A stretch of DNA of 64,000 nucleotides from contig NZ_CTEJ01000001.1 in the NCBI RefSeq assembly GCF_001282625.1, positions 434,001-498,000 of the forward strand, in the 5' to 3' direction. The stretch's first letter is position 1. Every line of letters starts with the position of its first letter. The DNA comes from Lascolabacillus massiliensis (GTDB taxonomy: Bacteria; Bacteroidota; Bacteroidia; Bacteroidales; Dysgonomonadaceae). Positions 1-9,700 of this stretch are shown piece by piece. The position numbers and the translations under genes were made by a program. The notes under the pieces are model-generated. The model saw only the letters and a program-made list of their open reading frames with translations, was not told the DNA's origin and ran no database searches.

Positions 1-82
1 AATCACAAATGTTTAAACCAAAACAGAAAACAAAAAAGAAATAAAATATATATCATAAACAGTATTAGGACCACTGAACTAT

Positions 83-1291
83 ATGTGTAAACCGCTTGAA
101 ATTGAGAAGGATATCTTTTATGTTGGTGTGAACGACCGCACCAAACATCTTTTTGAAAGTTTATGGCCTTTGCCAAATGGAGTCTCCTATAATTCTTATT
201 TGATTGTTGACGAAAAAGTAGCATTGATAGATACAGTTGACATTTGCTACTCTGATGTATTCTTCAGGAAGATTACATCACTGCTTGGCGACAGACCAAT
301 AGATTATCTTGTTGTAAATCATATGGAACCGGACCACTCAGGATCTATAGGATTATTAGTAAATAAATACCCTGATATCAGCATTGTTGGAAATAAACGT
401 ACGATAGAGATGCTTAAAGGGTATTATGGAGTTACAAATAACCTGGTTGAGATTCTTGATCTTGATACTCTTAATCTGGGTAAATATAATCTAAAGTTTT
501 ATCTTACACCAATGGTGCATTGGCCGGAGACAATGATGACATACCTACAGGAAATGAACACTCTATTCAGTGGTGATGCATTTGGTACATTCGGGGCTAT
601 TGATGGTGGAGTACTGGATAGTCAGACTCGTATAGAAAAGTATTGGGATGAGATGATAAGGTATTACTCTAACATAGTTGGAAAATTTGGATCTCCTGTA
701 CAGACAGCACTAAAAAAACTCTCTGGTGTTGAAATAGATATGATTTGTTCAACACATGGACCGGTGTGGACCAAAAACGGAAGAATTAATGAAGTAATCA
801 GTTTATATGATAAGCTAAGCAAGTATGATGCTGATAGCGGACTGGTTATAGTTTATGGTAGTATGTATGGAAATACCGCAGAGTTAGCTGATACAATTGC
901 GGTTTCAGCATCACAAAATGGTGTTAAGGATATCGTTATACACAATGTTTCTAAGAGTCATGAGTCAGATATCATCAGGGATGTATTTAAATATAAAGGT
1001 CTGATAATTGGATCACCTACATATAACAATAAGCTTTATCCTGCCGTGGAAAGTGTTGTAACATCTTTGCAAAACAGGAACCTGAAAAATAGATATTTTG
1101 GTTATTTTGGTGGATTCTCATGGTCTGATGCATCTGAAAGATTGCTGAAATCATTTGCCGAAGAGATGAATTTTGAAGTGGTTGCATCTCCTGTAGTTAT
1201 AAAGCAGGGTATGCTGGATGAGGTTTATGAAAAAGCTAATAATCTGGGAATGATGATGGCTAAGAAATTAAACAGTGATAATTCAAAATAA
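83..1291 (+). CDS. fprA: Flavodiiron protein (FprA family A-type flavoprotein)
   Basis: Cytoplasmic flavodiiron protein that reduces O2 to water and/or NO to N2O, used by anaerobes against oxygen or nitrosative stress. The N-terminal half is a metallo-beta-lactamase fold with the complete diiron ligand set: H-x-E-x-D-H in NHMEPDHSG (about residue 79), the His in PMVHWPETM, the Asp in FSGDAFG and the His in STHGPVW. The C-terminal half is a flavodoxin domain with the FMN-binding loop YGSMYGNTAE near residue 259. The 402-aa length is normal for the two-domain class without extra rubredoxin or flavin reductase domains. The start ATG follows an AT-rich leader with no clear Shine-Dalgarno, as usual in Bacteroidota. 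nagB follows after 19 bp and may be cotranscribed. Family assignment is firm; whether O2 or NO is the main substrate cannot be told. Confidence 0.95.
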   Translation: MCKPLEIEKDIFYVGVNDRTKHLFESLWPLPNGVSYNSYLIVDEKVALIDTVDICYSDVFFRKITSLLGDRPIDYLVVNHMEPDHSGSIGLLVNKYPDISIVGNKRTIEMLKGYYGVTNNLVEILDLDTLNLGKYNLKFYLTPMVHWPETMMTYLQEMNTLFSGDAFGTFGAIDGGVLDSQTRIEKYWDEMIRYYSNIVGKFGSPVQTALKKLSGVEIDMICSTHGPVWTKNGRINEVISLYDKLSKYDADSGLVIVYGSMYGNTAELADTIAVSASQNGVKDIVIHNVSKSHESDIIRDVFKYKGLIIGSPTYNNKLYPAVESVVTSLQNRNLKNRYFGYFGGFSWSDASERLLKSFAEEMNFEVVASPVVIKQGMLDEVYEKANNLGMMMAKKLNSDNSK

Positions 1292-1310
1292 ATAATTACA
1301 TATACAAGTT

Positions 1311-2123
1311 ATGAGACTTATTATTCAACCTGATGCCAATCAAATGGCACAATGGGCTGCAAACTACATTGCAGCAAAAATTAATAGTGCAGAACCAACA
1401 GCTGAAAATCCTTTTGTATTGGGTTTACCTACAGGTTCTTCTCCTCTTAATACATACAAAGCTCTTATTAAGCTTTATGAAAGAGGCGTAGTATCTTTTG
1501 AGAATGTTGTAACATTTAATATGGATGAATATATCGGTCTGGAAGCAGATCACCCACAAAGCTATCATACTTTTATGTGGGATAACTTCTTTAATCATAT
1601 CGATATTAAGAAGGAAAATGTTCATATTTTAGATGGTATGGCTAAGGATCCTGAAGCAGAATGTGCTGCTTATGAGAAAGCTATCAAAGATGCAGGAGGT
1701 ATTGATCTGTTTTTAGGAGGTATAGGACCTGACGGTCATATTGCTTTTAATGAACCAGGCTCTTCACTGAGCTCACGCACAAGGGTGAAAACACTTACCA
1801 CTGATACAGTTATAGCAAATTCAAGATTCTTCGATAACGATGTTAATAAAGTTCCTAAAACTGCACTTACTGTAGGAGTAGGTACTGTACTTGATGCTAA
1901 GGAAGTTCTGATTCTTGTAAATGGTATTCATAAAGCAAGAGCATTGTATCATGCAGTTGAAGGTCCTGTTACTCAAATGTGGACAATCAGTGCTCTGCAA
2001 TTACATGAAAAAGGTATAATTGTATGTGATTATGATGCATGTAGTGAATTACAGGTGAAAACATATAAATACTTCCTTGACATTGAGCATGATAATCTAG
2101 ATCCGGATTCTCTTTTTAAATAG
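1311..2123 (+). CDS. nagB: Glucosamine-6-phosphate deaminase
   Basis: Converts glucosamine 6-phosphate to fructose 6-phosphate and ammonia, the step that brings amino sugars into glycolysis. Visible family motifs are the phosphate-binding loop [11 protein letters not shown] (about residue 39), the catalytic region [10 protein letters not shown] with the Asp general base (about residue 68), and [18 protein letters not shown] (about residue 136) with the catalytic His/Asp. Length 270 aa matches hexameric NagB of the E. coli type. It lies 19 bp after the flavodiiron gene and is followed by a strong terminator. It is far from the glucosamine-type polysaccharide locus at 43-64 kb, but would provide the downstream step for that sugar. 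Identification is firm. Confidence 0.96.
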   Translation: MRLIIQPDANQMAQWAANYIAAKINSAEPTAENPFVLGLPTGSSPLNTYKALIKLYERGVVSFENVVTFNMDEYIGLEADHPQSYHTFMWDNFFNHIDIKKENVHILDGMAKDPEAECAAYEKAIKDAGGIDLFLGGIGPDGHIAFNEPGSSLSSRTRVKTLTTDTVIANSRFFDNDVNKVPKTALTVGVGTVLDAKEVLILVNGIHKARALYHAVEGPVTQMWTISALQLHEKGIIVCDYDACSELQVKTYKYFLDIEHDNLDPDSLFK

Positions 2124-2165
2124 GAATAAAAATGAATCATTAAAGTTAAATTTAAGTATTGTTTT

Positions 2166-2199
2166 AAGGGTGTAGAAGTTTTTCTACACCCTTTTTTTT
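2166..2199 (+). terminator. Rho-independent terminator after nagB
   Basis: A 12-bp perfect stem (AAGGGTGTAGAA / TTCTACACCCTT) with a 4-nt loop is followed directly by a run of T. It lies 43 bp after the nagB stop and should end the fprA-nagB transcript. Confidence 0.92.
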
Positions 2200-2320
2200 A
2201 TCTTGCAGTTAACTTTTATATTTGATATTTAACAGATATACAGTCGATTACAATGAACAACTGCTTAGTATCGTTTGTTCACCGATTATAATCACAGTGT
2301 AATTCATTAATATAAATGGG

Positions 2321-2839
2321 ATGAAGTCTATTTTGCTTATACTAATTTCATTCTTAATATCAACGTTCACCCTAAAAGATACAGTGCCCAGAGCAAATTC
2401 AGAATCAATGGTTGATTCTGATATTATGGTTGTTGATTTTAAACAGCTTCAGCCTTTTCTTGAGATAGATAATGATACAATTTATGTTGTTAATTTTTGG
2501 GCTACATGGTGTGGTCCGTGTGTTAGAGAAATTCCATATTTTGAGCAATTAAGAGATAAATATGAGGGTGAAAATCTGAAAATAGTTATGGTTAGCTTAG
2601 ATATGTCTGACGATCTGGATACCAGAGTTATTCCATTCATGAGAAAATACGATATGAAAAATAAAGTGCTTTTATTGGATGACCCGCAATCTAACCGTTG
2701 GATTCCACTTGTGGATGAAAAATGGACAGGTGCAATACCTGCAACCCTTATTTATGGAAATGGATTCCGAGAGTTTTATGCAAAGGAATTTACATTTTCA
2801 GAATTGGATAAGATTATAAAACCATTATTGTCAAACTAA
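2321..2839 (+). CDS. TlpA-like thioredoxin-fold protein, exported
   Basis: Thioredoxin-like disulfide reductase of the TlpA/ResA type, expected on the periplasmic side. Residues 1-18 form a short hydrophobic signal (MKSILLILISFLISTFTL), then the Trx fold with the redox motif FWATWCGPC near residue 57 and a following REIPYFEQL helix. A cis-Pro region (GAIPATLIY, about residue 141) is also present. Length 172 aa is normal for a single-domain TlpA protein. It pairs with another thioredoxin-fold gene 18 bp downstream, so the two probably act in the same envelope redox step. Bacteroidota have many paralogues, so the partner protein cannot be named. Confidence 0.88.
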   Translation: MKSILLILISFLISTFTLKDTVPRANSESMVDSDIMVVDFKQLQPFLEIDNDTIYVVNFWATWCGPCVREIPYFEQLRDKYEGENLKIVMVSLDMSDDLDTRVIPFMRKYDMKNKVLLLDDPQSNRWIPLVDEKWTGAIPATLIYGNGFREFYAKEFTFSELDKIIKPLLSN

Positions 2840-2857
2840 CATTTTAAATAAGCAGTT

Positions 2858-3460
2858 ATGAAAAGAAAGTTACTTGTTCTTGCTCTGCTTTCAATGATTT
2901 ATTTTTCATTGATTGCCCAGCCCATTCCAGTAGGTTCTCAGGCGCCCGACTTCTCTTTAAAAAATGTTGATGGAACAACTGTTTCGTTATCAGACTATGC
3001 AAATGAAAAAGGGGTTATGGTAATATTTTCTTGCAACCCTTGTCCTTATGTTCAAGCTTATGAAGATCGTATGATTGCGCTACATCATGAGTTTGCACCA
3101 CAGGGGTATCCTGTTGTATTTATCAATCCCAATGATGCAGTACAGCAGCCGGAAGATTCAATTGAGAAGATGAAAGAGAGGGCAGCAGAGAAGAATTATC
3201 CATTTCCATACCTGAAAGATGAAAATCAGGAGGTTTATCAAGCATATGGTGCCACACGCACACCGGAAATCTTTCTTCTTAAAAATGAGGGAGGCAGCTT
3301 TACCGTTGCTTATACCGGAACAGTTGATGACAACTACAAAGATGCTTCAGCGGTAGAAGAAGCTTTCGCAGCAAATGCTGTAAAAGCATTACTTGCCGGG
3401 AATAATCCTGATCCAGCTTCTACAGTTGCAATTGGCTGTGGTATAAAGAAAAAGAATTAA
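2858..3460 (+). CDS. Redoxin-domain (AhpC/TSA-like) thioredoxin family protein, exported
   Basis: Secreted thioredoxin-fold protein of the peroxiredoxin-like redoxin family. Residues 1-20 are a signal peptide (LLVLALLSMIYFSLIAQ). The mature start PIPVGSQAPDFSLKNVDG is the usual AhpC/TSA strand, and the redox-active segment SCNPCPYVQAYEDR carries a CxxC pair near residues 54-57. The ATRTPEIFLL stretch contains the cis-Pro loop. Length 200 aa fits. It sits 18 bp behind the TlpA-like gene and shares its transcript, which ends at the inverted repeat at 3498-3553. The exact substrate (peroxide or protein thiol) is open. Confidence 0.85.
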   Translation: MKRKLLVLALLSMIYFSLIAQPIPVGSQAPDFSLKNVDGTTVSLSDYANEKGVMVIFSCNPCPYVQAYEDRMIALHHEFAPQGYPVVFINPNDAVQQPEDSIEKMKERAAEKNYPFPYLKDENQEVYQAYGATRTPEIFLLKNEGGSFTVAYTGTVDDNYKDASAVEEAFAANAVKALLAGNNPDPASTVAIGCGIKKKN

Positions 3461-3497
3461 GCGTTTTAGGTTATATTTCGCAGAATACATATGCGGC

Positions 3498-3553
3498 TAA
3501 ATCCGTCAGTACGATTAATCATTTAAAATTGGATTAATGTGTTGACGGATTTA
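3498..3553. terminator. Bidirectional terminator-like inverted repeat
   Basis: An 11-bp perfect stem (TAAATCCGTCA / TGACGGATTTA) with an inner imperfect repeat ATTAATC/GGATTAAT lies between the convergent redoxin and GNAT genes. T-rich sequence follows on the plus strand. It probably serves both transcripts. Confidence 0.7.
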
Positions 3554-3559
3554 TTTTAT

Positions 3560-3847
3560 TTAGCTCGACCATAAATCTCTGTACTCATCAGGGCTTTTGC
3601 GAAATTTAGCAAGAATATAGGGACATGATGGATTTACCTTATACCCCTTTTCGCGTGCATAGTCAACCATTTCGTTGAACAATCTGCCCGCTATACCCTG
3701 TCCTTCAAGTTCGGGACGTACACCTGTATGATATGCATCAAGTATATTGTCTTCAATTTTAAAATCTAGTTCGGCAATCTGTCTGCCATCTTTCTCAATA
3801 AAAAATCTACCTTTGTTATCATCTATTTTTCTTTGAATATCCATCAT
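3560..3847 (-). CDS. Small GNAT-fold N-acetyltransferase (YidJ/COG2388 type)
   Basis: A 95-aa GNAT-fold protein of the short class known from E. coli YidJ and eukaryotic GNAT-like homologues. The acetyl-CoA binding loop is VRPELEGQGIAGRLFNEM (about residues 43-60), matching the Q/RxxGxG/A pattern. The C-terminal segment GYKVNPSCPYILAKF is the hallmark of this short family. It begins with two Met codons; the second one (start at 3844) is equally possible. Transcribed against the redoxin gene, with a shared inverted repeat between them. The family is clear, the acetyl acceptor is unknown. Confidence 0.88.
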   Translation of the reverse strand: MMDIQRKIDDNKGRFFIEKDGRQIAELDFKIEDNILDAYHTGVRPELEGQGIAGRLFNEMVDYAREKGYKVNPSCPYILAKFRKSPDEYRDLWSS

Positions 3848-4056
3848 TGTTCTATATTAAAGAAGATTCATAACTGAACCTTCGGTTATATATCGATAAA
3901 CATCAGTACATTTGTATTTGTTGACTGGAAAGAGTCTCTTTAACATTGTATGATAATTATAAAATTCTTTTTTATAATCTTACTAAATATTACCTTTGAA
4001 ATTATCTAATTAATTGGAACGAACAACTATATAGAGTTAAACTTATAAATATTAAA

Positions 4057-4869
4057 ATGAAATACTTTCTAATTGGTTTTATATCCAGCTTTTTCTATCT
4101 ATATTCAACATATGCTTCTACAGTTGATACAGTAAATGTATTTAGTGCATCAATGAACAAAAACATAAAGAGTGTTGTAGTTAAACCTGACTCATACAAC
4201 AGACAGCAAGATCAGCCGGTCCTCTATCTTTTACACGGTTATAGTGACAGATATGATGCATGGATAAAAAAAGTACCTTCAGTTAAAGAGCTATCAGATC
4301 TTCATGATATAATTATTGTATGTCCCGATGGAGGATTTAATAGCTGGTACTGGGATAGCCCAATAGATGAAAAGTATCAATATGAAACCTTTGTTGTAAA
4401 AGAGCTTGTTAACTGGATAGATGAAAATTATAACACAATCTCTTCAAGGGAAGGGCGTGCAATAACTGGTCTAAGTATGGGAGGTCATGGAGGTTTATAC
4501 TTAGCTTTCAGGAATCAGGATCTGTTTGGTGCTTGCGGTAGTATGAGTGGGGGAGTTGATATACGTCCTTTTCCCAATAATTGGGACATGTCAAATTATA
4601 TAGGCAAACAGTCTGAAAATCCTGACTACTGGAAGGAATATACAGTAATGGGTTTATTGCATCTGTTAACTCCAAATAGACTGAAGATTATTATAGATTG
4701 CGGGACAAATGATTTCTTTTACGAAGTAAATGAGCGATTACACAAAGAGTTGCAATATAGAAATATCCCACATGACTATATAACTCGTCCTGGTGGTCAT
4801 ACCTGGGAATATTGGAACAATGCGATAAAATATCAAATGCTCTTCTTTAGTGAGTATTTTAAAAAATAG
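4057..4869 (+). CDS. Secreted alpha/beta-hydrolase, esterase D-like
   Basis: Secreted serine esterase of the PF00756 (esterase D/feruloyl esterase-like) family. Residues 1-20 make a signal peptide ending near TYAS. The oxyanion strand LYLLHGYSDRYDAW is at about residue 54, the nucleophile elbow GLSMGGHGG at about residue 140, the acid is probably in IDCGTNDFF (about residue 215), and the His is in RPGGHTWEYW (about residue 248). All parts of the triad are present. Length 270 aa is normal. Its stop TAG overlaps the upstream limit of the next gene, which suggests a two-gene operon with the phosphoesterase protein. In polysaccharide contexts such enzymes remove acyl or feruloyl groups, but there is no such gene set next to it. 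Confidence 0.88.
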   Translation: MKYFLIGFISSFFYLYSTYASTVDTVNVFSASMNKNIKSVVVKPDSYNRQQDQPVLYLLHGYSDRYDAWIKKVPSVKELSDLHDIIIVCPDGGFNSWYWDSPIDEKYQYETFVVKELVNWIDENYNTISSREGRAITGLSMGGHGGLYLAFRNQDLFGACGSMSGGVDIRPFPNNWDMSNYIGKQSENPDYWKEYTVMGLLHLLTPNRLKIIIDCGTNDFFYEVNERLHKELQYRNIPHDYITRPGGHTWEYWNNAIKYQMLFFSEYFKK

Positions 4870-4895
4870 TGATTTATACCAAAAATCAGACTTCT

Positions 4896-6758
4896 ATGAT
4901 ATCATATAGAAAAATATATATTGTACTTTTTCTTCTGAATGTAAGTATTGTCGTTTTAGCAGCTTCGACAACTACTTTTAAATTTGCACTGGTAACTGAT
5001 ACACATATTGGTAGTCCGGATAATAACGAAGATCTTATACGGACGGTTGAGGATATAAATTCAATATCTGAGATATCATTTGTAATTGTCTCGGGAGATG
5101 TTACTGAATTTGGTTCATTTGAAGAGCTAAAGAGAGCAAAAGATATTCTTGATAATTTGAAAGTTCCATATTATTCAATTCCAGGAAATCACGATGCTAA
5201 TTGGTCTGAAAGCGGGACAAACGATTTTTTAAGAGTCTTCGGTAATGAGACATTCGGATTTGAGTATAAGGGGTACAAATTCATTGGATTAGCATCGGGT
5301 CCGAATATGAGAATGAGTCCGGGACAGATACCCAGAGAAAACCTTACATGGTTTTTTGATGAACTGGAGAATACCAGCAAGGAAACGCCGATCATTTATA
5401 TAAACCATTATCCAATGGATGAGGGTTTAAATAATTGGTTTGAAGTAATGGATGCACTTAGACCATATAATGTTAAATTAATGCTCTGTGGCCATGGTCA
5501 TACTAATAGAGCTATGAATTTCGAAGGAGTAAATGCGGCGATGTGCAGATCTAACCTGCGTGCAGGTAAAGAGTATGGAGGGTATAATATAATAACAGTT
5601 GACTCTGATTCTATTTACTTTCAAGAACGTATTGTTACGAAAGAAACAAATACACCATGGCTTGCATATTCTTTATCTCAAAAGCCTAATTGGGTTGATA
5701 ACCCTCCACGACCAGATTATACAATTAATACAAACCATCCATATGCTTCTGAAGTATGGAGTATACAAGAAGAAAGTGATATGGGTAGTGGAATGGCATT
5801 TAAAAACAATGTACTCTATTATACAAATACAAAAGGTGAGATAAAAGCAGTGAATGCTTCTGACGGTTCAGAGTTATGGAGTTATAAAACCGAAGGTAAA
5901 ATTTATTCAACGCCTTACGTATATAATGATCTGGTCTGGTGTGCATCTTCTGATACTTATTTATATGGAATAAATAAAGATAATGGTAAAGAGATATTTA
6001 AGCTGAAAAATAATAAAGCTGTAGTCTCTTCACCGGTTTGTACTGATGATAAAGTAATACTATCAGGTGGTGATGGCTATTGCAGAGCATGGAATGTGTT
6101 CTCAGGAGAGAAAGTTTGGGAATTTGACAGTGTTAAAAATTTTGTAGTGACAAGACCAGCTGTAAATGATGGTATATTGTTCTTTGGTAGTTGGGGTAAT
6201 GAATTTTATGCACTGAATGTTGAAAATGGTAAACCAAAATGGATTTGGAATAATGGTCATACAAACAGGATGCTATCACCTGCACAAGTATATCCTGTTA
6301 TAACAAATGGAAGAGTTTACCTGGCTTCACCAGACAGATTTATGACTGTGCTTGACGAGAAAACCGGAGAGGTAATATGGCGTTATAATGACCCTGATAA
6401 TAGAGTCAGGGAGTCTATTGGTGTTTCAGAAGATGGAGCTACTGTTTATGCTAAAACGATGGATGGGAATATTATAGCTATTGATGCTACTTTACCTGAA
6501 AGAAGAATCAAATGGGTTTCATCAGGTGAGAATATGGGATATGAACTTGCACCCACTGCACTGGTTGAGAAGGATGGGGTAGTGTATGCACCAACTGACA
6601 AAGGTAATATTTATGCATTTGCAGCTTCTGATGGTAAATTTCTTTGGAAGTATAGAATATCAAATGGCTTGATTAATATGATTTTGCCAACTGATAATAG
6701 AGAACTTTATGTTTCTGCAATGGATGGTAGACTAGTTAAGCTAAGAATTAGCCGTTGA
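4896..6758 (+). CDS. Exported calcineurin-like phosphoesterase fused to a PQQ-type beta-propeller
   Basis: Exported two-domain protein. Residues 1-23 form the signal peptide (YIVLFLLNVSIVVLAAS). A calcineurin-like metallophosphoesterase domain follows with all five metal motifs: DTHIGS, SGDVTEFG, PGNHDANW, INHYP and GHGHTNR (about residues 35-210). From about residue 290 to the end there are repeated beta-propeller blades of the PQQ-like type, with the pattern DGSELWSYKTEGKIYSTP, NGKEIFKLKNN, SGEKVWEFD, KTGEVIWRY and DGKFLWKYRISNG. A GTG at 4869 extends the frame, but the ATG at 4896 directly precedes the signal peptide and is preferred. It is probably cotranscribed with the esterase. The propeller usually binds substrate or partner, not PQQ, in such fusions. 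The phosphoester substrate is unknown. Confidence 0.9.
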   Translation: MISYRKIYIVLFLLNVSIVVLAASTTTFKFALVTDTHIGSPDNNEDLIRTVEDINSISEISFVIVSGDVTEFGSFEELKRAKDILDNLKVPYYSIPGNHDANWSESGTNDFLRVFGNETFGFEYKGYKFIGLASGPNMRMSPGQIPRENLTWFFDELENTSKETPIIYINHYPMDEGLNNWFEVMDALRPYNVKLMLCGHGHTNRAMNFEGVNAAMCRSNLRAGKEYGGYNIITVDSDSIYFQERIVTKETNTPWLAYSLSQKPNWVDNPPRPDYTINTNHPYASEVWSIQEESDMGSGMAFKNNVLYYTNTKGEIKAVNASDGSELWSYKTEGKIYSTPYVYNDLVWCASSDTYLYGINKDNGKEIFKLKNNKAVVSSPVCTDDKVILSGGDGYCRAWNVFSGEKVWEFDSVKNFVVTRPAVNDGILFFGSWGNEFYALNVENGKPKWIWNNGHTNRMLSPAQVYPVITNGRVYLASPDRFMTVLDEKTGEVIWRYNDPDNRVRESIGVSEDGATVYAKTMDGNIIAIDATLPERRIKWVSSGENMGYELAPTALVEKDGVVYAPTDKGNIYAFAASDGKFLWKYRISNGLINMILPTDNRELYVSAMDGRLVKLRISR

Positions 6759-6772
6759 TTATCTGGACTGGC

Positions 6773-9700
6773 TTATCCTACATCTACAATTTTTCCTGTT
6801 TTCACATAGAAAACATATCCTTTTACATTGAGATATCCCATTTCTTCTATTGATTTTACGTATCTCTGAACCTGGCGTTTGTATTTACTCTCCTCAGATT
6901 CTCCAAACTTATAATCAACTATTATAACCTCATCCTGAGAAATCATTACTCTGTCAGGGCGACTGAATCCTTTTTGCGGATGTAGAATCTGAGCCTCATT
7001 CAATACATCATATTTTCCGCTATACCAATCTGAGACAAGTGGAACAGATAGATAATCAGTTAGATCGTTTGTGATTTTTTCCAACTCACTTTCGTTGATT
7101 TCTCCTTCAAACAGTTTCTTTTGAACAGCTTGTGGAATATCGGAGATAGTTTTGATGTCACTTACTATCTTATGCATAAGTGTTCCGTAATCTCTACTGC
7201 CATCATCACTAAAAAATCCAATGGAGTTGAGCCTTAGTTTAAGTCTGTCATTAAATGGAATAGAGTGCCATCTACCTGTTTTATAAGTTTGAACTTCTAT
7301 TTCTGATTTAACATCTTTGATCTTTTCCGGAGTACCTAATTCAAATACTGATTCAGTATTGCCTTCACATTTGTTTATCTCAGAAAGATTACTGCTGATT
7401 ATTGTTTCACGTAATAAATGAGATACATTACTCAGTTTTTCAATCTTATCTTTATATGGAGCAAAGAGAATAAGTCGGTGCTTTGCTCTCGTAAAAGCAA
7501 CATACAGAAGATTCAAATTATCGATATATGTAAACATCTTTTCCTCAAGATAATCTCTTCTGAAAATTGTGTCAGACAATTTCTTATTATACTTCAATGG
7601 AACCACCCCGATAAAGTTAAATGGAGAAACCTCAGGTTTGCACCATATAATATCGTTGTTTCTTGTATGGTCTAATTCCCAATTAACGAAAGGCATAATA
7701 ACAGCACCAAATCCAAGTCCTTTTGACTTGTGAATAGTTATAAGTCTGATAGCATCTTGCCCTTCAGGAGAATATAAAGCTTTATTGCAACCTTTTTCTT
7801 CCCACCAATCAAGAAAAGCATTAAGATCAGCAGACTTGTCTTCACTAAACTTTAGTGCTATGTCAAGAAATGCCTGAATATATGCTTTTTCATTTTCATC
7901 TGTTTCACTAGTAAACAAAGAGAAATAACTCTCGATCATATCATAAAAAGGCATTGATGAGAGCTCAGCTATTTTATTTCTGTATTCTTCAGGAAACTCT
8001 CCTTTAGTCTCTTCCCGATAAGCTTTTATAGCTTCAGCAGGTGAGTACTTATACATGTATCTGAAAAACTCGTATACAGCACTCATTTTGTATAATTCGT
8101 CGCTGGGGTTATGGAAGTGATACATAAGTGCTACAGCTGATTTGATACTTTGAGCACTACCTAAAAGTAATGCTTCGTTTGAAATTATATCATATCTGTA
8201 ACGAGAGTCAGGGTTATCCTCTTTATATTTTAGTAGTTTCTCGGCTACCTGAACAGCTTCTTTGTTTGAACGAACAACCACAGCTATATCTTTAAGTGAA
8301 AAGCCTTGATCCTGAAGAGACTCTATTTCATATGGCAGTCGCTCAAGAGCTTCGGATTCCCAATCACTATCTTTATCATCTTTTAGGAAAGTGATTTTTA
8401 CATGTCCACTACTATCCTTTATCTTTTCCGGCAAATGTTGATGAACATCGGTATAGGCACTTGAAATCTGATTTGACCAGCCTTCTTCATCAATGGAATT
8501 TGATTCATTGTAATAATCCTGCAATATATATGGAGCTTCGTTGAAGAAGAAGTTGTTAAACTCTACAATCGCAGCATCACTCCGCCAGTTAGTATCCAGT
8601 ACATGTTTCCTGATATAATCACTCGAGAAATCCTTTTCTACCTGCTCCTCCAGTAAACGCCAGTCTGAGTTCCTAAATCGATAGATACTCTGCTTTACAT
8701 CACCAACAATCAGGTTGAAGTTTCCAGATGATAAACTTTCATCAACAAGTGGCTTAAAATTAGTCCACTGCATTCTGGAAGTGTCCTGAAACTCATCAAT
8801 CATATAGTTCGTGATCCTCGTCCCGGTCTTTTCATAAATAAAGGGAGAATCGGTACCCGATATTATATCATTCAAAAGCTCGGTAGTATCAGAAAGCAGC
8901 AGAGTATTATTTTCCTGTTGAAGCTTACGTAGTCTGTTTTTAATATCATTCAGAATTCCTAAGGTAAAATAGTTTTGCAGAATACATTTTGCAGTAAGGT
9001 AGAAAGTATTATTTTCATACATCTTTATAACTTGCCTTACACACTCATTCAGGCCTGAATTGTAAGCATTCTCAATTTTTAGAATTATGTCTTTTGGAGT
9101 TGTCTTAGTATACCAACTCTCTGGGTTATCTAGGAATTCCAAGAATGTTTTTGTCAAATCAGGAATCTCACCATTAGCAATTTTTGCAAATTTAAAGAAC
9201 TGCGAAGTGCCTGCACCTCTAAAATTAGATGGAGAAAGATCACAGCTTTCTATAATTGAAACTGCTCTGAGCCCAATATTTTTCAACTCAATTTCATACT
9301 CCCTGATTATCCTGATCAGAATTGTTTTATATTCAGACAGCTGTTCTTTATTCTGTAATACAGCTTGCTCCTCTTTGCTAAAAGATTTATATGTTTCATT
9401 GAAAAGTTGTTCTGAGAGATCCATAACCTCTCTATCAATCTTCCAGCTTTTACCTTCCTCTATACTGTCCTGCATGAACTGCAACAGCCACTCAGCCAGT
9501 TGTTTGTTTTCTGGTCTATCCAATTCAGACAACATGAGGTCAACTGTCTCCATTAACAATGAAGAGTGCTCAACTTCTATATTATAACCACCAGCTAGTC
9601 CCATTTCGCGGGTAAAAGCTCTCATTGTCTGTTGGAAAAACTTATCTATTGTACTAATAGAGAATGCGGAATAGTCATGCAGAATTGTTTCAAGAATTCT

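Noticed and set aside
3-224. Minus-strand frame of 73 codons overlapping the flavodiiron gene start
   Set aside because: It lies opposite a well-supported gene, its sequence is low-complexity and aromatic, and no start context or homology supports it.
9087-9587. Plus-strand frame of 166 codons inside the AddA-like gene
   Set aside because: It is antisense to a conserved helicase with complete motifs; Ser/Leu-rich composition is typical of an antisense shadow.
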